Notes: a model not told the origin generated them from the sequence alone. Positions 16,980 to 25,686 are shown, numbered from the stretch's first letter. The stretch: 64,000 nucleotides of DNA from Ferrovibrio terrae_B (GCF_943371255.1 NZ_CALRUC010000004.1:12978-76977); one strand, 5' to 3'. A program made the numbers and translations.

Positions 16980-17672
16980 ATGGTTGTGACCGATTTGGCC
17001 GCAAACTCCGATTCCCTCCGGGTACCGGACCATCATATCCCGGCCGAGTTGCTGTTGGATTACGCCAGCGGCACGCTGCCGGAACAATGGTCGCTGGTGA
17101 CGGCCTGCCATCTGACCTTCTGCCCGCACTGCCGGCGCGAGCTGGCCGCTCTCGAGGCCACCGCCGGCGCCATGCTGGAAGACATCGCGCCGCAGCCGGT
17201 CAAGGCCAGCGGCTTTGCCGCCGTATCCGCCCGGCTGGGGTCGCAGGAGCCGGCCGCGCCGGCCGTCACGGCGTCCGACGATCTTCTGCCCGTGCCGCTG
17301 CGCAGCTATCTGAACCGCAGTATCGACACCATCCCGTGGCGCTGGAGCGGCGCCGGCCTGCAATCCTATGCCCTGCCGATGCGCAAGCCGCGCGGCGGCA
17401 TGGTCAGCCTGCTCAAGGTGGCGCCCGGTGCCGGTTTGCCGATGCACACCCATCGCGGCGGGGAAATGACCCTGGTGCTGAGCGGCGGCTATACCGACGC
17501 GGCCGGCGCCTTCCGGCGCGGCGATGTCGAGATCGCCGATGGCAGCGTTGAGCATCGCCCGCTGGCGATGACCGACCAGCCTTGCATCTGCCTTGCCGTC
17601 ACCGACGCGCCGCTGCGCTTCAGCGGGTCTTTTGGCTGGGTGCTGACACAATGGGCCAGATTCTCCGCATAG
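16980..17672 (+). CDS. chrR: ChrR-family zinc anti-sigma factor (cupin)
   Basis: 230 residues with the two domains of ChrR. The N-terminal zinc anti-sigma domain has H19 and H44-x3-C48-x2-C51; the 25-residue gap between the two His equals that of R. sphaeroides ChrR. The C-terminal cupin-like domain contains MHTHRGGEMTLVLSGGY near residue 160, holding the second metal site. ChrR holds RpoE inactive until singlet oxygen or related stress releases it. Normally rpoE lies directly upstream; here the upstream neighbour is an unrelated minus-strand gene, so the partner sigma factor is elsewhere. Overlaps the next gene by 22 bases. Confidence 0.9.
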   Translation: MVVTDLAANSDSLRVPDHHIPAELLLDYASGTLPEQWSLVTACHLTFCPHCRRELAALEATAGAMLEDIAPQPVKASGFAAVSARLGSQEPAAPAVTASDDLLPVPLRSYLNRSIDTIPWRWSGAGLQSYALPMRKPRGGMVSLLKVAPGAGLPMHTHRGGEMTLVLSGGYTDAAGAFRRGDVEIADGSVEHRPLAMTDQPCICLAVTDAPLRFSGSFGWVLTQWARFSA

Positions 17673-18289
17673 CCTGCACGCTGCTGTTGTTGGCCTTGCC
17701 GCTGACGGCACAGGCCGAACAGGTCGAGACCCGCAATTTCCAGGTGCTGCGCAACGGCACGCCGATCGGCCATCACAATGTGACGATCCGGCGCAATGGC
17801 GAGCGCACCGATGTGAATGTCGATATCCGGCTGCGGGTCACGGTCGCCGGCGTGCTGACACTGTATCGCTATCTCCATGACTCGCATGAGGTCTGGGAAG
17901 GCGACCGCCTGGTCAGCCTAAAATCCACCACCGACAATGACGGCGAGGCGGAATACCTTAACGCCATGGCTGCGCCGACTGGCCTGCAGGTGGATGGATC
18001 GCGCTTCAAGGGTGTGCTGCCCGCCGACACCATGCCGACCAGCTACTGGCGCAGCGATTTCGTGCAGCGCGCCACCATCATGGACAGCCAGAATGGCCGT
18101 CGCCTCGATCTGACCGTGAAGCCGTCGCAGTTTGAAATGGCCAGCGCTGCCACCAGCGACATGCCGGCATACAGGTATGATGTGACCGGCGAGGTTGATC
18201 TCACCCTGTGGTATGGCCGAGATGGCCGCTGGGTGAAAACGGCATTCCCGGCCAAGGACGGCTCAAAAATCGAGTATCTGCTGCAATGA
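17651..18289 (+). CDS. Exported DUF6134-like protein
   Basis: 212 residues from the ATG at 17651, with a signal peptide (ILRIACTLLLLALPLTAQA, cut after residue 22). The mature protein is rich in beta strands: FQVLRNGTPIGHHNVTIRRNG, DVNVDIRLRVTVAGVLTLYRY, then HEVWEGDRLVSLKSTTDNDG. This pattern of a periplasmic beta barrel or shell resembles DUF6134 proteins. In related bacteria such a gene is found with chrR, cfa and photolyase, so a role in membrane or lipid protection is plausible but unproven. It overlaps chrR and the following SDR gene. Confidence 0.75.
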   Translation: MGQILRIACTLLLLALPLTAQAEQVETRNFQVLRNGTPIGHHNVTIRRNGERTDVNVDIRLRVTVAGVLTLYRYLHDSHEVWEGDRLVSLKSTTDNDGEAEYLNAMAAPTGLQVDGSRFKGVLPADTMPTSYWRSDFVQRATIMDSQNGRRLDLTVKPSQFEMASAATSDMPAYRYDVTGEVDLTLWYGRDGRWVKTAFPAKDGSKIEYLLQ

Positions 18290-19062
18290 CCGCCGCCAAC
18301 ACCGGGCCCGGCGTGGTCTGGATCACCGGTGCAGGCTCGGGCATCGGTCGTGCCCTGGCGCTGCGCTATCTGCGGGCCGGCGCCATCGTGGCCGGCACGG
18401 CGCGGCGGCTGGAAACACTTGAAAGTCTGCCGGCCGAAGCACGCGGCGCCGGTGGGCGCTTCCATGCTTTCACTGCCGATCTCACCGATCTGGCCGCCAC
18501 GCGCGCCGCGGTCGCCCGCATCGACGCCGAGCTTGGACCGATCCGGCTGGCGGTGCTGAATGCCGGCACGCACAAGCCGACGCCGGGCACGCGGTTCAAT
18601 GCCGATGATGTGCGCATGCTGCTCGACAGCAACGTGATGACGGTGGCCAACAGCCTGGACGCCGTGCTGCCGGGCCTGCTGGCGCGCCGCGGCGGCATGG
18701 TGGCGATCAATGCCTCGCTGGCCGGCTATGGCGGTCTGCCATCGGCAGCAGGTTACGGCGCCAGCAAGGCGGCGCTGATCAACATGGCAGAGGCGCTCAA
18801 ACTCGATCTCGATGGCAAGGGCATCACCGTGCGGCTGATTTCGCCGGGCTTCGTGCGCACGCCGCTGACCGACCGCAACCCTTTCCCGATGCCGTTCCTG
18901 ATGGATGTCGATGTGGCGGCCGAACGGTTGTGGCGGGCCCTGGAAACCGGCGGCGATTTCGAAATCATCTTTCCGCGCCGCTTCGCCTATATCCTCAAGG
19001 CAATGCGTCTGCTGCCCTACAGCCTGTATTTCCCGCTGGTGCGCCGCTTCACCGGCATCTGA
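18286..19062 (+). CDS. Short-chain dehydrogenase/reductase in the chrR operon
   Basis: 258 residues from the ATG at 18286, which overlaps the previous stop as ATGA. Cofactor motif is TGAGSGIGRALA near residue 14; NAG appears in AVLNAGTHKP near 88; the catalytic Ser lies in INASLAGYGGLPSA and Tyr-Lys in YGASKAAL near residue 155. The C-terminus (ILKAMRLLPYSLYFPLVRR) is hydrophobic and may touch the membrane. Being translated with chrR and facing the cfa operon, it may act on an oxidised or modified lipid, which is inference. Confidence 0.88.
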   Translation: MTAANTGPGVVWITGAGSGIGRALALRYLRAGAIVAGTARRLETLESLPAEARGAGGRFHAFTADLTDLAATRAAVARIDAELGPIRLAVLNAGTHKPTPGTRFNADDVRMLLDSNVMTVANSLDAVLPGLLARRGGMVAINASLAGYGGLPSAAGYGASKAALINMAEALKLDLDGKGITVRLISPGFVRTPLTDRNPFPMPFLMDVDVAAERLWRALETGGDFEIIFPRRFAYILKAMRLLPYSLYFPLVRRFTGI

Positions 19063-19073
19063 CTGGCCGGGCG

Positions 19074-20438
19074 TCAGGCTTCGCGCGTGAAGCCGTACTG
19101 CAGCACATCAATGGTGCCGGCGTTGAAGCCGCCCTCGCAATAGGCGAGATAGTAGCGCCACATGCGGCGGAAGCGCTCGTCGAAGGCCAGCTTGCGGCTG
19201 TCCAGCGCGCGGATGCGCGGCCAGGCCGCCTCGAAACTCTGGTGCCACAGGTTCAGCGTGCGGGCATAATCGCGGCCGAAACTGAAAGTATCGGTGATCT
19301 GCAGGCCGGCACCAGCCGCCTGGCGCTGTATCATCTCTGGCGACAGCAGCATGCCGCCGGGGAAGATATGGGCCTGGATGAAATCCATGGTCCCGCGATA
19401 ATCCTCGAAATACTGGTCGGCGATCACGATGGCCTGGATGCCGGCGCGGCCTTGCGGCAGCAGACGGTCGCGCAGCTGGCCGAAATAGCGCGGCCAGTAT
19501 TTCTCGCCTACGGCCTCGATCATCTCGATCGAGGCGACGGCATCATATTGCCCGGTCAGGTCGCGATAATCGCGCAACTCGATCTGCACGCGATCGCCCA
19601 GCCCGGCCTGCTGCACGCGCTGCTGGGCAAAATCATGCTGTTCGCGGCTGATGGTGATGGCATGCACGCGGGCACCGAATTCTTGTGCTGCCAGACAGGC
19701 AAAGCCGCCCCAGCCGCAGCCGATTTCCAGCACGCGCTGGTCGGGCCTGATCTGCAGCACCTCGCCGGCCAGCCGGCGGTATTTGTTCAGCTGCGCCTGT
19801 TCCAGCGTCTCGGCCTCGTGCCGCCACAGCGCGGCGGAATAGGTCATCGAGGGGTCGAGCCACTGGCTGTAGAAGTCGTTCCCGAGATCGTAGTGATAGG
19901 CGATGTTCTTGCGGCTGCCGCGCTTGCTGTTGGCGGCAAAGGCAAAGCCCAGGCGCCGCAGCAGGCGCAGCCAGGGCTTGCCCATCAATGTGGAATCAAG
20001 ATCGCTGTTCAGGCAGGCCCATTCGGTCAGCGCGGCCAGATCGGGGCAGTCGAAATCGCCATCGAGATAGGCCTCGCCGACGGCGAGATTGCCGCCCAGC
20101 AGCAGCCGCTTGGCCAGTTTGTGGGTGTTGATATCGAGCCGCGCATCCGGGCCACCATGGGGGCCGCGTGCCTGCAGGGCACGCCCATCGGGCAGGGTGA
20201 TGGTCAGGCTGCCATGGCTGACCCGGGCGGCGAGCGACAGCATCAGGCGCGTCCAGCGCGGCACGTTATGCAGCAGCAGCGCATCCTGCGCCGATTTCAG
20301 CAGCATCGGTTCGGCGGCTGTGGGATGCGCAGAATGCGCGGTGCGCATCACGCCGGCGGCGGCATCGATAGCCGCATCCATCGCCACTTCCGCGGCCCGG
20401 TTCAGCGCCGGCTCGTCCCGGGCATAGGCATCACTCAT
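19074..20438 (-). CDS. cfa: Cyclopropane-fatty-acyl-phospholipid synthase family methyltransferase
   Basis: 454 residues. The SAM-binding site is VLEIGCGWGGFACLA near residue 235, preceded by the N-terminal lipid-binding domain (GGNLAVGEAYLDGDFDCPDL) and the linker YHYDLGNDFYSQWLDPSMTYS typical of the family. Later AVASIEMIEAVGEKYW holds conserved Glu residues. It adds a methylene to unsaturated acyl chains of membrane lipids. Relatives in R. sphaeroides belong to the RpoE regulon. Last gene of the leftward operon; it overlaps DUF1365 by 4 bases. Confidence 0.92.
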   Translation of the reverse strand: MSDAYARDEPALNRAAEVAMDAAIDAAAGVMRTAHSAHPTAAEPMLLKSAQDALLLHNVPRWTRLMLSLAARVSHGSLTITLPDGRALQARGPHGGPDARLDINTHKLAKRLLLGGNLAVGEAYLDGDFDCPDLAALTEWACLNSDLDSTLMGKPWLRLLRRLGFAFAANSKRGSRKNIAYHYDLGNDFYSQWLDPSMTYSAALWRHEAETLEQAQLNKYRRLAGEVLQIRPDQRVLEIGCGWGGFACLAAQEFGARVHAITISREQHDFAQQRVQQAGLGDRVQIELRDYRDLTGQYDAVASIEMIEAVGEKYWPRYFGQLRDRLLPQGRAGIQAIVIADQYFEDYRGTMDFIQAHIFPGGMLLSPEMIQRQAAGAGLQITDTFSFGRDYARTLNLWHQSFEAAWPRIRALDSRKLAFDERFRRMWRYYLAYCEGGFNAGTIDVLQYGFTREA

Positions 20439-21277
20439 GCGTCACGCTCCATCATCGCGCGGTTCGTCTTGTCATCCACCGGCTGGCCCGCCGACACCGC
20501 TTCGCGCGGTGGCGCCGTCCAGCCGAAGAAGGCGGCACCCTTGCGCCACAGTTGCAGCGCTTCCCAGTGAATGCCGGCCATGACTTTTACGGTCATCAGC
20601 GGATGCCGGATGAGGGCTTTCAACAGACTGTGATCGGTCAGGTCTTCGCGCCGCCCGGTCTGCGTCGCCAGCAGTTGCACGGCGCCATCAGGGGCGGTCT
20701 GGCGGATCAGGATGCCGATCTTCTCGCCCGGCGGCAGCAGGCGGAAATGATAGTCGCCCGACAGCGGCAGGAAGGGCGAGACGTGGAAACGCTTCGCCAC
20801 GCTCTGCTCCACCACGGGTCCGCTGTTTTTCAGCGGCACCTCGATCAGATAGCCATGCTGGTCGCCAAAGGTGTTCTTCACCTCATACAGCACGGCGCGC
20901 AGGCGCCGGGCCGCGTCATAGCAGAAGAACACGCTGAGCGGATTGAACACATAGCCGAACAGGCGCGGGAAACACAGCAGGTGGATATGGGCTGCGGCTT
21001 CCGACAGATTCTGCCGCGCCAGCGCCGCCTCGATCCAGGGCCGCAGCGCCGAACCATCGCGCGGGCCATGGTCACGGTCATGGAAGCTCACCAGGCCGAA
21101 GCGGTTGTAGCGGAACAGCCGCGATCCGGCCGCCAGCGCTGCCAGCCGGTCGATATCCAGCAGCAGTGAAAATACGCGATAGGTGAACTTGTGACGGAAT
21201 GGCAGCAGGCGCTCATGCACCACGCGGCACCAGTACAGGCTGGCGGCCGGCATCGGCATGGCGGCATGGTCCGTCAC
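20435..21277 (-). CDS. DUF1365 protein
   Basis: 280 residues. Family marks are VVHERLLPFRHKFTYRVFSLLLDID near the start (seen as RLLPFRHKFTYRVF), the HDRDHGPRDGS loop, and CFPRLFGYVFNPLSVFFCYD near 110. DUF1365 genes nearly always lie between a Cfa-type methyltransferase and an FAD oxidoreductase, as here, and are suspected to act on the same acyl substrates. No enzymatic function is established. ATGA overlaps with both neighbours. Confidence 0.9.
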   Translation of the reverse strand: MTDHAAMPMPAASLYWCRVVHERLLPFRHKFTYRVFSLLLDIDRLAALAAGSRLFRYNRFGLVSFHDRDHGPRDGSALRPWIEAALARQNLSEAAAHIHLLCFPRLFGYVFNPLSVFFCYDAARRLRAVLYEVKNTFGDQHGYLIEVPLKNSGPVVEQSVAKRFHVSPFLPLSGDYHFRLLPPGEKIGILIRQTAPDGAVQLLATQTGRREDLTDHSLLKALIRHPLMTVKVMAGIHWEALQLWRKGAAFFGWTAPPREAVSAGQPVDDKTNRAMMERDA

Positions 21278-22593
21278 TCTGCGGCGTCCCGCTGCGGCAT
21301 TGCAGATGTTGTGAAGGGCTCAACGCCCAGCGCCCGCGCCACGGCGAGGCCGGCGCTGAAGCCATCCTCATGGAAGCCGTATTTGCACCAGGCGCCGCAG
21401 AACCACAGCCGGTCCTGACCCTGGATCTCGGACAGCCGTGCCTGCGCGGCGATGGCGGCACGATCGAACAGCGGGTGGTCGTAGGCGAATTCGGCGAAGA
21501 CCAGATCGGGTCGCGGCTCGGTGACCGGGTTCATGGTGACAAACAGCGGCCGGCTCTCGTCGATGGATTGCAGCCGGTTCATCCAGTAGGTGAGGCCGAC
21601 GCGGCGCTGCAGGTCGCGGCGCGGTTCGGACAGGTAGTTCCAGCTGGCCCAGACATTCCGGCGCTTTGGCATCTGCGCGACGTCGCGATGCAGCACGGCA
21701 CGATTGGCCTGGAAGCGGAAGGCCGAGAGGATGTCGCGTTCGGCGGCAGAAGCGCCGTCATCGAGCAGGCGCAGGGCCTGGTCGCCATGGCAGGCGAGCA
21801 CCACCTGGTCGAAATGTGTTGCATGGCCGGCGGTGACAACGCTGACACCATTTGCCTCGCGGCGCACCGTATGTACCGGCGTGTGCAGGTGCAGGGTGAA
21901 ATCACCATCCGCCAGCAGGCGCTTCACATATTCGCGGCTGCCGCCGTTCACCGTGTACCATTGCGGCCGGTCGTTGACGCTGAGCAGGCCGTGGTTCTTG
22001 AAGAAATTGGCAAAGGTCTCGGCCGGGAAGGCCATCATGTCGGCCAGCGGCGCCGACCAGATCGCGGCCCCCATCGGCAGCAGGTAATCCAGCATGAAGC
22101 GGTCGCTGTAGCGGTCGCGTGCCAGATAGTCGCCCAGGGTCAGGCCGGCCATGCGGCCGGCAGCGAGATCGGCGACGGCGGTCTTGTTGAAGCGCAGGAT
22201 ATCGCGCCACATGCGATGGAAGCCGGGCTTCAGCAGGTTGCGCTTCTGCGCGAACAGCGTGGCAAGGCTGCTGCCGCTCCATTCCAGCTCACCCTGGCCG
22301 ACCGACACCGCAAACGACATGTCGCTCTTGATCGCCGGCACATCCAGATGGGCAAACAGCCGGCGCAGGTTGGGATAGTTCCAGTCGTTGAAAACGATGA
22401 AGCCGGTATCCACCGCGATCTTCACGCCGCCGTAGTCAACCTCGACGGTATTGCTGTGGCCGCCGGCATAGGCGTTGGCCTCGAAGACGGTGACATCATG
22501 GTGCTTCGACAGCGCCCAGGCGGTGCCCAGCCCGGCGATGCCGGCGCCGATCACGGCGATGCGTTGCCGCCGCTCTGTTTGAGTCGTTGTCAT
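21274..22593 (-). CDS. FAD-dependent amine oxidase-like oxidoreductase
   Basis: 439 residues. The dinucleotide fold is RIAVIGAGIAGLGTAWALS near residue 12, followed by VFEANAYAGGHSNTVEVDYGG in the second strand region (given here in part as ANAYAGGHSNT). Near the C-terminus LWFCGAWCKYGFHEDGFSAGL, shortened to GAWCKYGFHEDG, is the FAD-contacting loop of this subfamily. Relatives sit with cfa and DUF1365 and are often annotated as NAD/FAD-binding or cyclopropane synthase-associated. It may desaturate or oxidise acyl chains. Coupled by ATGA to the photolyase upstream and DUF1365 downstream. Confidence 0.9.
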   Translation of the reverse strand: MTTTQTERRQRIAVIGAGIAGLGTAWALSKHHDVTVFEANAYAGGHSNTVEVDYGGVKIAVDTGFIVFNDWNYPNLRRLFAHLDVPAIKSDMSFAVSVGQGELEWSGSSLATLFAQKRNLLKPGFHRMWRDILRFNKTAVADLAAGRMAGLTLGDYLARDRYSDRFMLDYLLPMGAAIWSAPLADMMAFPAETFANFFKNHGLLSVNDRPQWYTVNGGSREYVKRLLADGDFTLHLHTPVHTVRREANGVSVVTAGHATHFDQVVLACHGDQALRLLDDGASAAERDILSAFRFQANRAVLHRDVAQMPKRRNVWASWNYLSEPRRDLQRRVGLTYWMNRLQSIDESRPLFVTMNPVTEPRPDLVFAEFAYDHPLFDRAAIAAQARLSEIQGQDRLWFCGAWCKYGFHEDGFSAGLAVARALGVEPFTTSAMPQRDAAE

Positions 22594-24071
22594 TCGGCCC
22601 CCGCTGCCTCCCTGGCATCATTGCGTAAAGCCGCAAAGGCCGCCAGTGCCGCCTTGCGCGCGGTGTCATGGTCGACCAGCGGCCGCGGATAGTCGCGGCC
22701 CAGGACAAGCCCGGCTTGTTTCAGCACGGCATCCGGTGCCATCCAGGGCTTGTGCACATGCTTGTTCGGCAGCCGGGCCAGTTCGGGCAGCCAGTGCCGC
22801 ACATAGGCGCCCTCGGGATCGAATTTCTCGCCCTGCAGGATCGGATTGAAAATGCGGAAATAGGGGGCCGCATCGGCGCCGGAGCCGGCGACCCATTGCC
22901 AGCCCGCCGCATTGTTGGCGAGGTCGGCATCCACCAGCGTGTCCCAGAACCAGGCCTCGCCTTTGCGCCAGTCCTGCAGCAGGTGCTTGATCAGGAAGGA
23001 GGCGGCGATCATGCGCACGCGGTTGTGCATCCAGCCGGTATGCCAGAGCTGGCGCATGCCGGCATCGACGATGGGGTAGCCGGTGCGGGCCCCTTGCCAG
23101 GCGGCGAGGAAATCGGGGCGCGGCTGCCACGGGAAGGCATCGAAATCGGCGCGGAAATTCTGCTGCGGCAGCTCGGGGAAATGAAACAGCAGGTGATAGG
23201 AGAATTCGCGCCAGCCCAGCTCGGTGAGGAATTTCTCCGCGTTGCGGCCCAGCGCCGCGTTGCCATGGCCGAGCGCCAGCTGCACCGCCTGCCAGATCTG
23301 GCGCGGTCCGATCTCGCCGAAGCGCAGATGCGCCGACAGCCGCGAGGTCACGTTCATGTCGGGCCGGTCGCGCCCGTCGGCATAGTGGATCAGGTCATCC
23401 TCGATGAAGGCCTGCAGCCGCGCGGCGGCGCCGGCCTCGCCGGGCGTCCAGCTCTCGCGCAGGCCGCCGGCCCAGTCGGGCTTGCGCGGCAGCAGGCCCC
23501 AGTCAGCCAGTTCGTCGCTCGCGATCGGCTGCGGCCAGGCCGCAATCGTCTTGGGCGCGCGCTGCGGTGCCGGCGGCGCGGGCAGGGCGCGGCAGGCACG
23601 CCAGAAGGGCGAAAACACCTTGAACCAGCCGCCGGCCTGGGTCTTCACCGCCCAGGGTTCGAACAGCAGTGCGGCATTATGGGTCTCAACCGCCGCGCCG
23701 GCGGTTTTCAGGGCGGCCTTGATCGCGGTGTCGCGCGCCACCAGGGCCGGCTCGTAGCAGCGGTTCCAGTGCACGGCTTGGGCGCCGGTCTCGCCCAGGA
23801 TGGTGCGCAGCACCGTGGCCGGATCGCCCCGGCGCAGCACCAGGGTCATGCCATAGCGCTGCTGCAGGTCGGCGGCCAGCCGGTCCAGGCTGTGATGCAG
23901 CCACCAGCGCGTGGCGCCGCCCATGCGCCAGGCCGTGGCACCGGTATCGAGGATGAACAGCGGGATGACGGCAGCGCCTGCGGCGGCCGCCTGTGCCAGG
24001 GCCGGATTGTCGTTCAGGCGCAGATCCTGGCGGAACCAGACGATAACCGGAGAAGATGAGGGCGACGCCAT
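22590..24071 (-). CDS. phrB: Deoxyribodipyrimidine photolyase
   Basis: 493 residues from the ATG at 24071. The N-terminal antenna domain starts VIVWFRQDLRLNDNPAL. The C-terminal FAD domain includes TGYPIVDAGMRQLWHTGWMHNR (seen here in the pieces GYPIVDAGMRQL and GWMHNRVRM) and the late DADLANNAAGWQWVAGSGADAAPYFR region, all typical of class I CPD photolyases. It repairs UV-made cyclobutane dimers with blue light. A promoter-like TGATCC-N16-CGTA lies 52-77 bases upstream. First gene of the four-gene leftward operon. Cryptochrome-like function is less likely given the intact motifs. Confidence 0.94.
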   Translation of the reverse strand: MASPSSSPVIVWFRQDLRLNDNPALAQAAAAGAAVIPLFILDTGATAWRMGGATRWWLHHSLDRLAADLQQRYGMTLVLRRGDPATVLRTILGETGAQAVHWNRCYEPALVARDTAIKAALKTAGAAVETHNAALLFEPWAVKTQAGGWFKVFSPFWRACRALPAPPAPQRAPKTIAAWPQPIASDELADWGLLPRKPDWAGGLRESWTPGEAGAAARLQAFIEDDLIHYADGRDRPDMNVTSRLSAHLRFGEIGPRQIWQAVQLALGHGNAALGRNAEKFLTELGWREFSYHLLFHFPELPQQNFRADFDAFPWQPRPDFLAAWQGARTGYPIVDAGMRQLWHTGWMHNRVRMIAASFLIKHLLQDWRKGEAWFWDTLVDADLANNAAGWQWVAGSGADAAPYFRIFNPILQGEKFDPEGAYVRHWLPELARLPNKHVHKPWMAPDAVLKQAGLVLGRDYPRPLVDHDTARKAALAAFAALRNDAREAAGAE

Positions 24072-24122
24072 GCCAAGCTGTATCTGCTGTCGTCGCCGGG
24101 ACTGGCGACGTTCACTCTTTGA

Positions 24123-24148
24123 TACGCAAGGCGAGGCATGGCGGATCA
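24123..24148 (-). promoter_or_regulatory. RpoE/ECF11-type promoter of photolyase operon
   Basis: On the minus strand TGATCC (24148-24143) is followed after 16 bases by CGTA (24126-24123). This is the same arrangement as before chrR. The photolyase start is 52 bases further down. Photolyase and cfa genes are known RpoE targets in R. sphaeroides, which agrees with this site driving the operon. Confidence 0.65.
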
Positions 24149-24164
24149 CCCCGCCGCGGGAAGT

Positions 24165-25037
24165 TTAACGGCTGGGCAGCTCGCCGTCGCGCTCCAGCAG
24201 CCGCAGCGCCAGCGACGCCGCCTGGGTGCGGTTGAACACCTGCATCTTGGTGAAGATCTGGCGTAAATGCGCCTTCACGGTCACTTCCTGCACGCCCAGC
24301 CGGATTGCGATGGCCTTGTTGGAATCGCCCTGGCTGACCCATTTCAGCACCTCGCGTTCGCGGTCGGTCAGCGCGGCAAGGCGCGGATCGGCCGGCTCGG
24401 CCGCCGGCGGCGGCCGGGTGGCGTCGTCCAGCCCGTCCAGTTCATGGCGCAGGCTGCGCAGCAATTCGCGGTCGTCGGCGCCGGCCTTGGCGCGTTCGGC
24501 CAGCTGGGCATATTTGGCGGCGGCGATATAGCTGGGCAGGAATTCCTCATACAGCCGCAGCGCCTTCACCACGGTGAGGATCATGCTCTGCTGCGTGATC
24601 TCGGTCTTTTCCTTGTAGTCGTTGATGCCGTGGTTCGACACCACGGTCAGCGGCGGCGCCTGGCCCGGCTGGCCGGTGCGGATCACGATCTGCGCCGAGC
24701 GGTTGGCCAGGTCGTTGCGGATGTAATCCACCAGCGCCAGACCGGCATGCTCGGTTTCCATCACCACATCCAGCAGCACCAGGGCGGTGTCGGGATTGTC
24801 GCGCATCACATCGCGCGCCTCGGTGGCGGAATAGGCGCTGAGGAAATTCAGCCCGCGCTTGCGGTAGTTGAAATTGCGCAGCAGCAGCTTGGTCAGCGAA
24901 TGAACGTCGGGCTCGTCATCGACGATCAGGACCTTCCAGTTGCGGCGATCCGGCGTCGGTCCGCCACCGCCCGGTGGCCGTGTGTCGTCACGCCGGTCGG
25001 CCCGGTCGTCGAGAAAATTGATCGAGGAATCCGCCAA
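24165..25037 (-). CDS. LuxR-type response regulator, no adjacent kinase
   Basis: 290 residues. Residues about 34-165 form a receiver domain: acidic pocket VDDEPDVH near 39, phospho-acceptor Asp in LVLLDVVME near 91, Thr in IRTGQPG near 121 and Lys in NDYKEKTEIT near 143. The spacer is rich in charged residues. The C-terminal LuxR HTH is LTDREREVLKWVSQGDSNKAIA with VQEVTVKAHLRQIFTKM, near residues 225-280. The N-terminus is extended by about 30 disordered residues. No histidine kinase gene lies in the window. It is encoded 17 bases from the photolyase promoter region on the same strand. Confidence 0.87.
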   Translation of the reverse strand: MADSSINFLDDRADRRDDTRPPGGGGPTPDRRNWKVLIVDDEPDVHSLTKLLLRNFNYRKRGLNFLSAYSATEARDVMRDNPDTALVLLDVVMETEHAGLALVDYIRNDLANRSAQIVIRTGQPGQAPPLTVVSNHGINDYKEKTEITQQSMILTVVKALRLYEEFLPSYIAAAKYAQLAERAKAGADDRELLRSLRHELDGLDDATRPPPAAEPADPRLAALTDREREVLKWVSQGDSNKAIAIRLGVQEVTVKAHLRQIFTKMQVFNRTQAASLALRLLERDGELPSR

Positions 25038-25134
25038 AGCCTGTCTCCCGCTCTACGCGTATAGTAGCGGATCGCTTCGCAAAAGAAACGAGGCCTGGCG
25101 GGGTTTTTACCCGACATAAGTATCAAAGCGAGGC

Positions 25135-25578
25135 TTAGGCGCGGATTCGGATCATGGTATCGGCCGGCGTGAGCCGGCGGCCATCGGCGGCGCGCAATTC
25201 GAGCGGCGGAATCGGCTCGCTCTTCTCGCGGTCGAGCAGTTCGATTGTGCAGGGCTGGTCGGGGAACTGGTGTTTGGCACCCCATTGCCGCAGCGCGACC
25301 AGCACCGGAAACAGCTCGCGGCCCTTTGGCGTCAGCACATACTCCCGGTAGGCACTCCCATCCGCAGCCGGCACGGCCTCCAGGATGCCGCTGGCAACCA
25401 GGCTTTTCAGCCGCACCGTCAGGATGTTTTTCGCCATACCGAGGCTTTTGTGGAATTCGCCGAAGCGGCGCAGGCCGAAAAAGGCATCGCGCACGATCAG
25501 CAGCGACCACCAGTCGCCGATCACATCCAGCGCGCGGGCAATCGGGCAATCCGCGTCGTCGAGGCTGGTCCGCTTCAT
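25135..25578 (-). CDS. HxlR-family transcription regulator
   Basis: 147 residues. DCPIARALDVIGDWWSLLIVRDAFFG at the start, seen here as CPIARALDVIGDWWSLL, and RFGEFHKSLGMAKNILTVRLKSL as the recognition helix region, are the HxlR winged-helix signature. Cys11 is conserved in redox-sensing members. Divergent from an SDR gene with a pair of 17-base repeats in the shared gap, so it most likely represses the SDR and itself. Confidence 0.9.
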   Translation of the reverse strand: MKRTSLDDADCPIARALDVIGDWWSLLIVRDAFFGLRRFGEFHKSLGMAKNILTVRLKSLVASGILEAVPAADGSAYREYVLTPKGRELFPVLVALRQWGAKHQFPDQPCTIELLDREKSEPIPPLELRAADGRRLTPADTMIRIRA

Positions 25579-25631
25579 CCTGTGCCTCCTCGGGTTTTTG
25601 TGCGCGCCGTCACCGGGCGGCGGCCAATCAT

Positions 25632-25686
25632 GGTTGCATTATAAAACCAGTGTGATGAGATGTCCATGTAGTTTCATAATTAAACC
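25632..25686. promoter_or_regulatory. Paired 17-base operator in the HxlR/SDR gap
   Basis: GGTTGCATTATAAAACC (25632-25648) and AGTTTCATAATTAAACC (25670-25686) match at 13 of 17 positions, start 38 bases apart and are each roughly palindromic (GGTT...AACC). They are the only AT-rich stretch in the gap. This fits HxlR dimers, which bind inverted repeats close to the promoter. Confidence 0.6.

Noticed and set aside
18208..18285. Upstream start for the SDR gene
   Set aside because: It would lie inside the DUF6134-like gene; the ATGA overlap at 18286 gives the normal SDR N-terminus.
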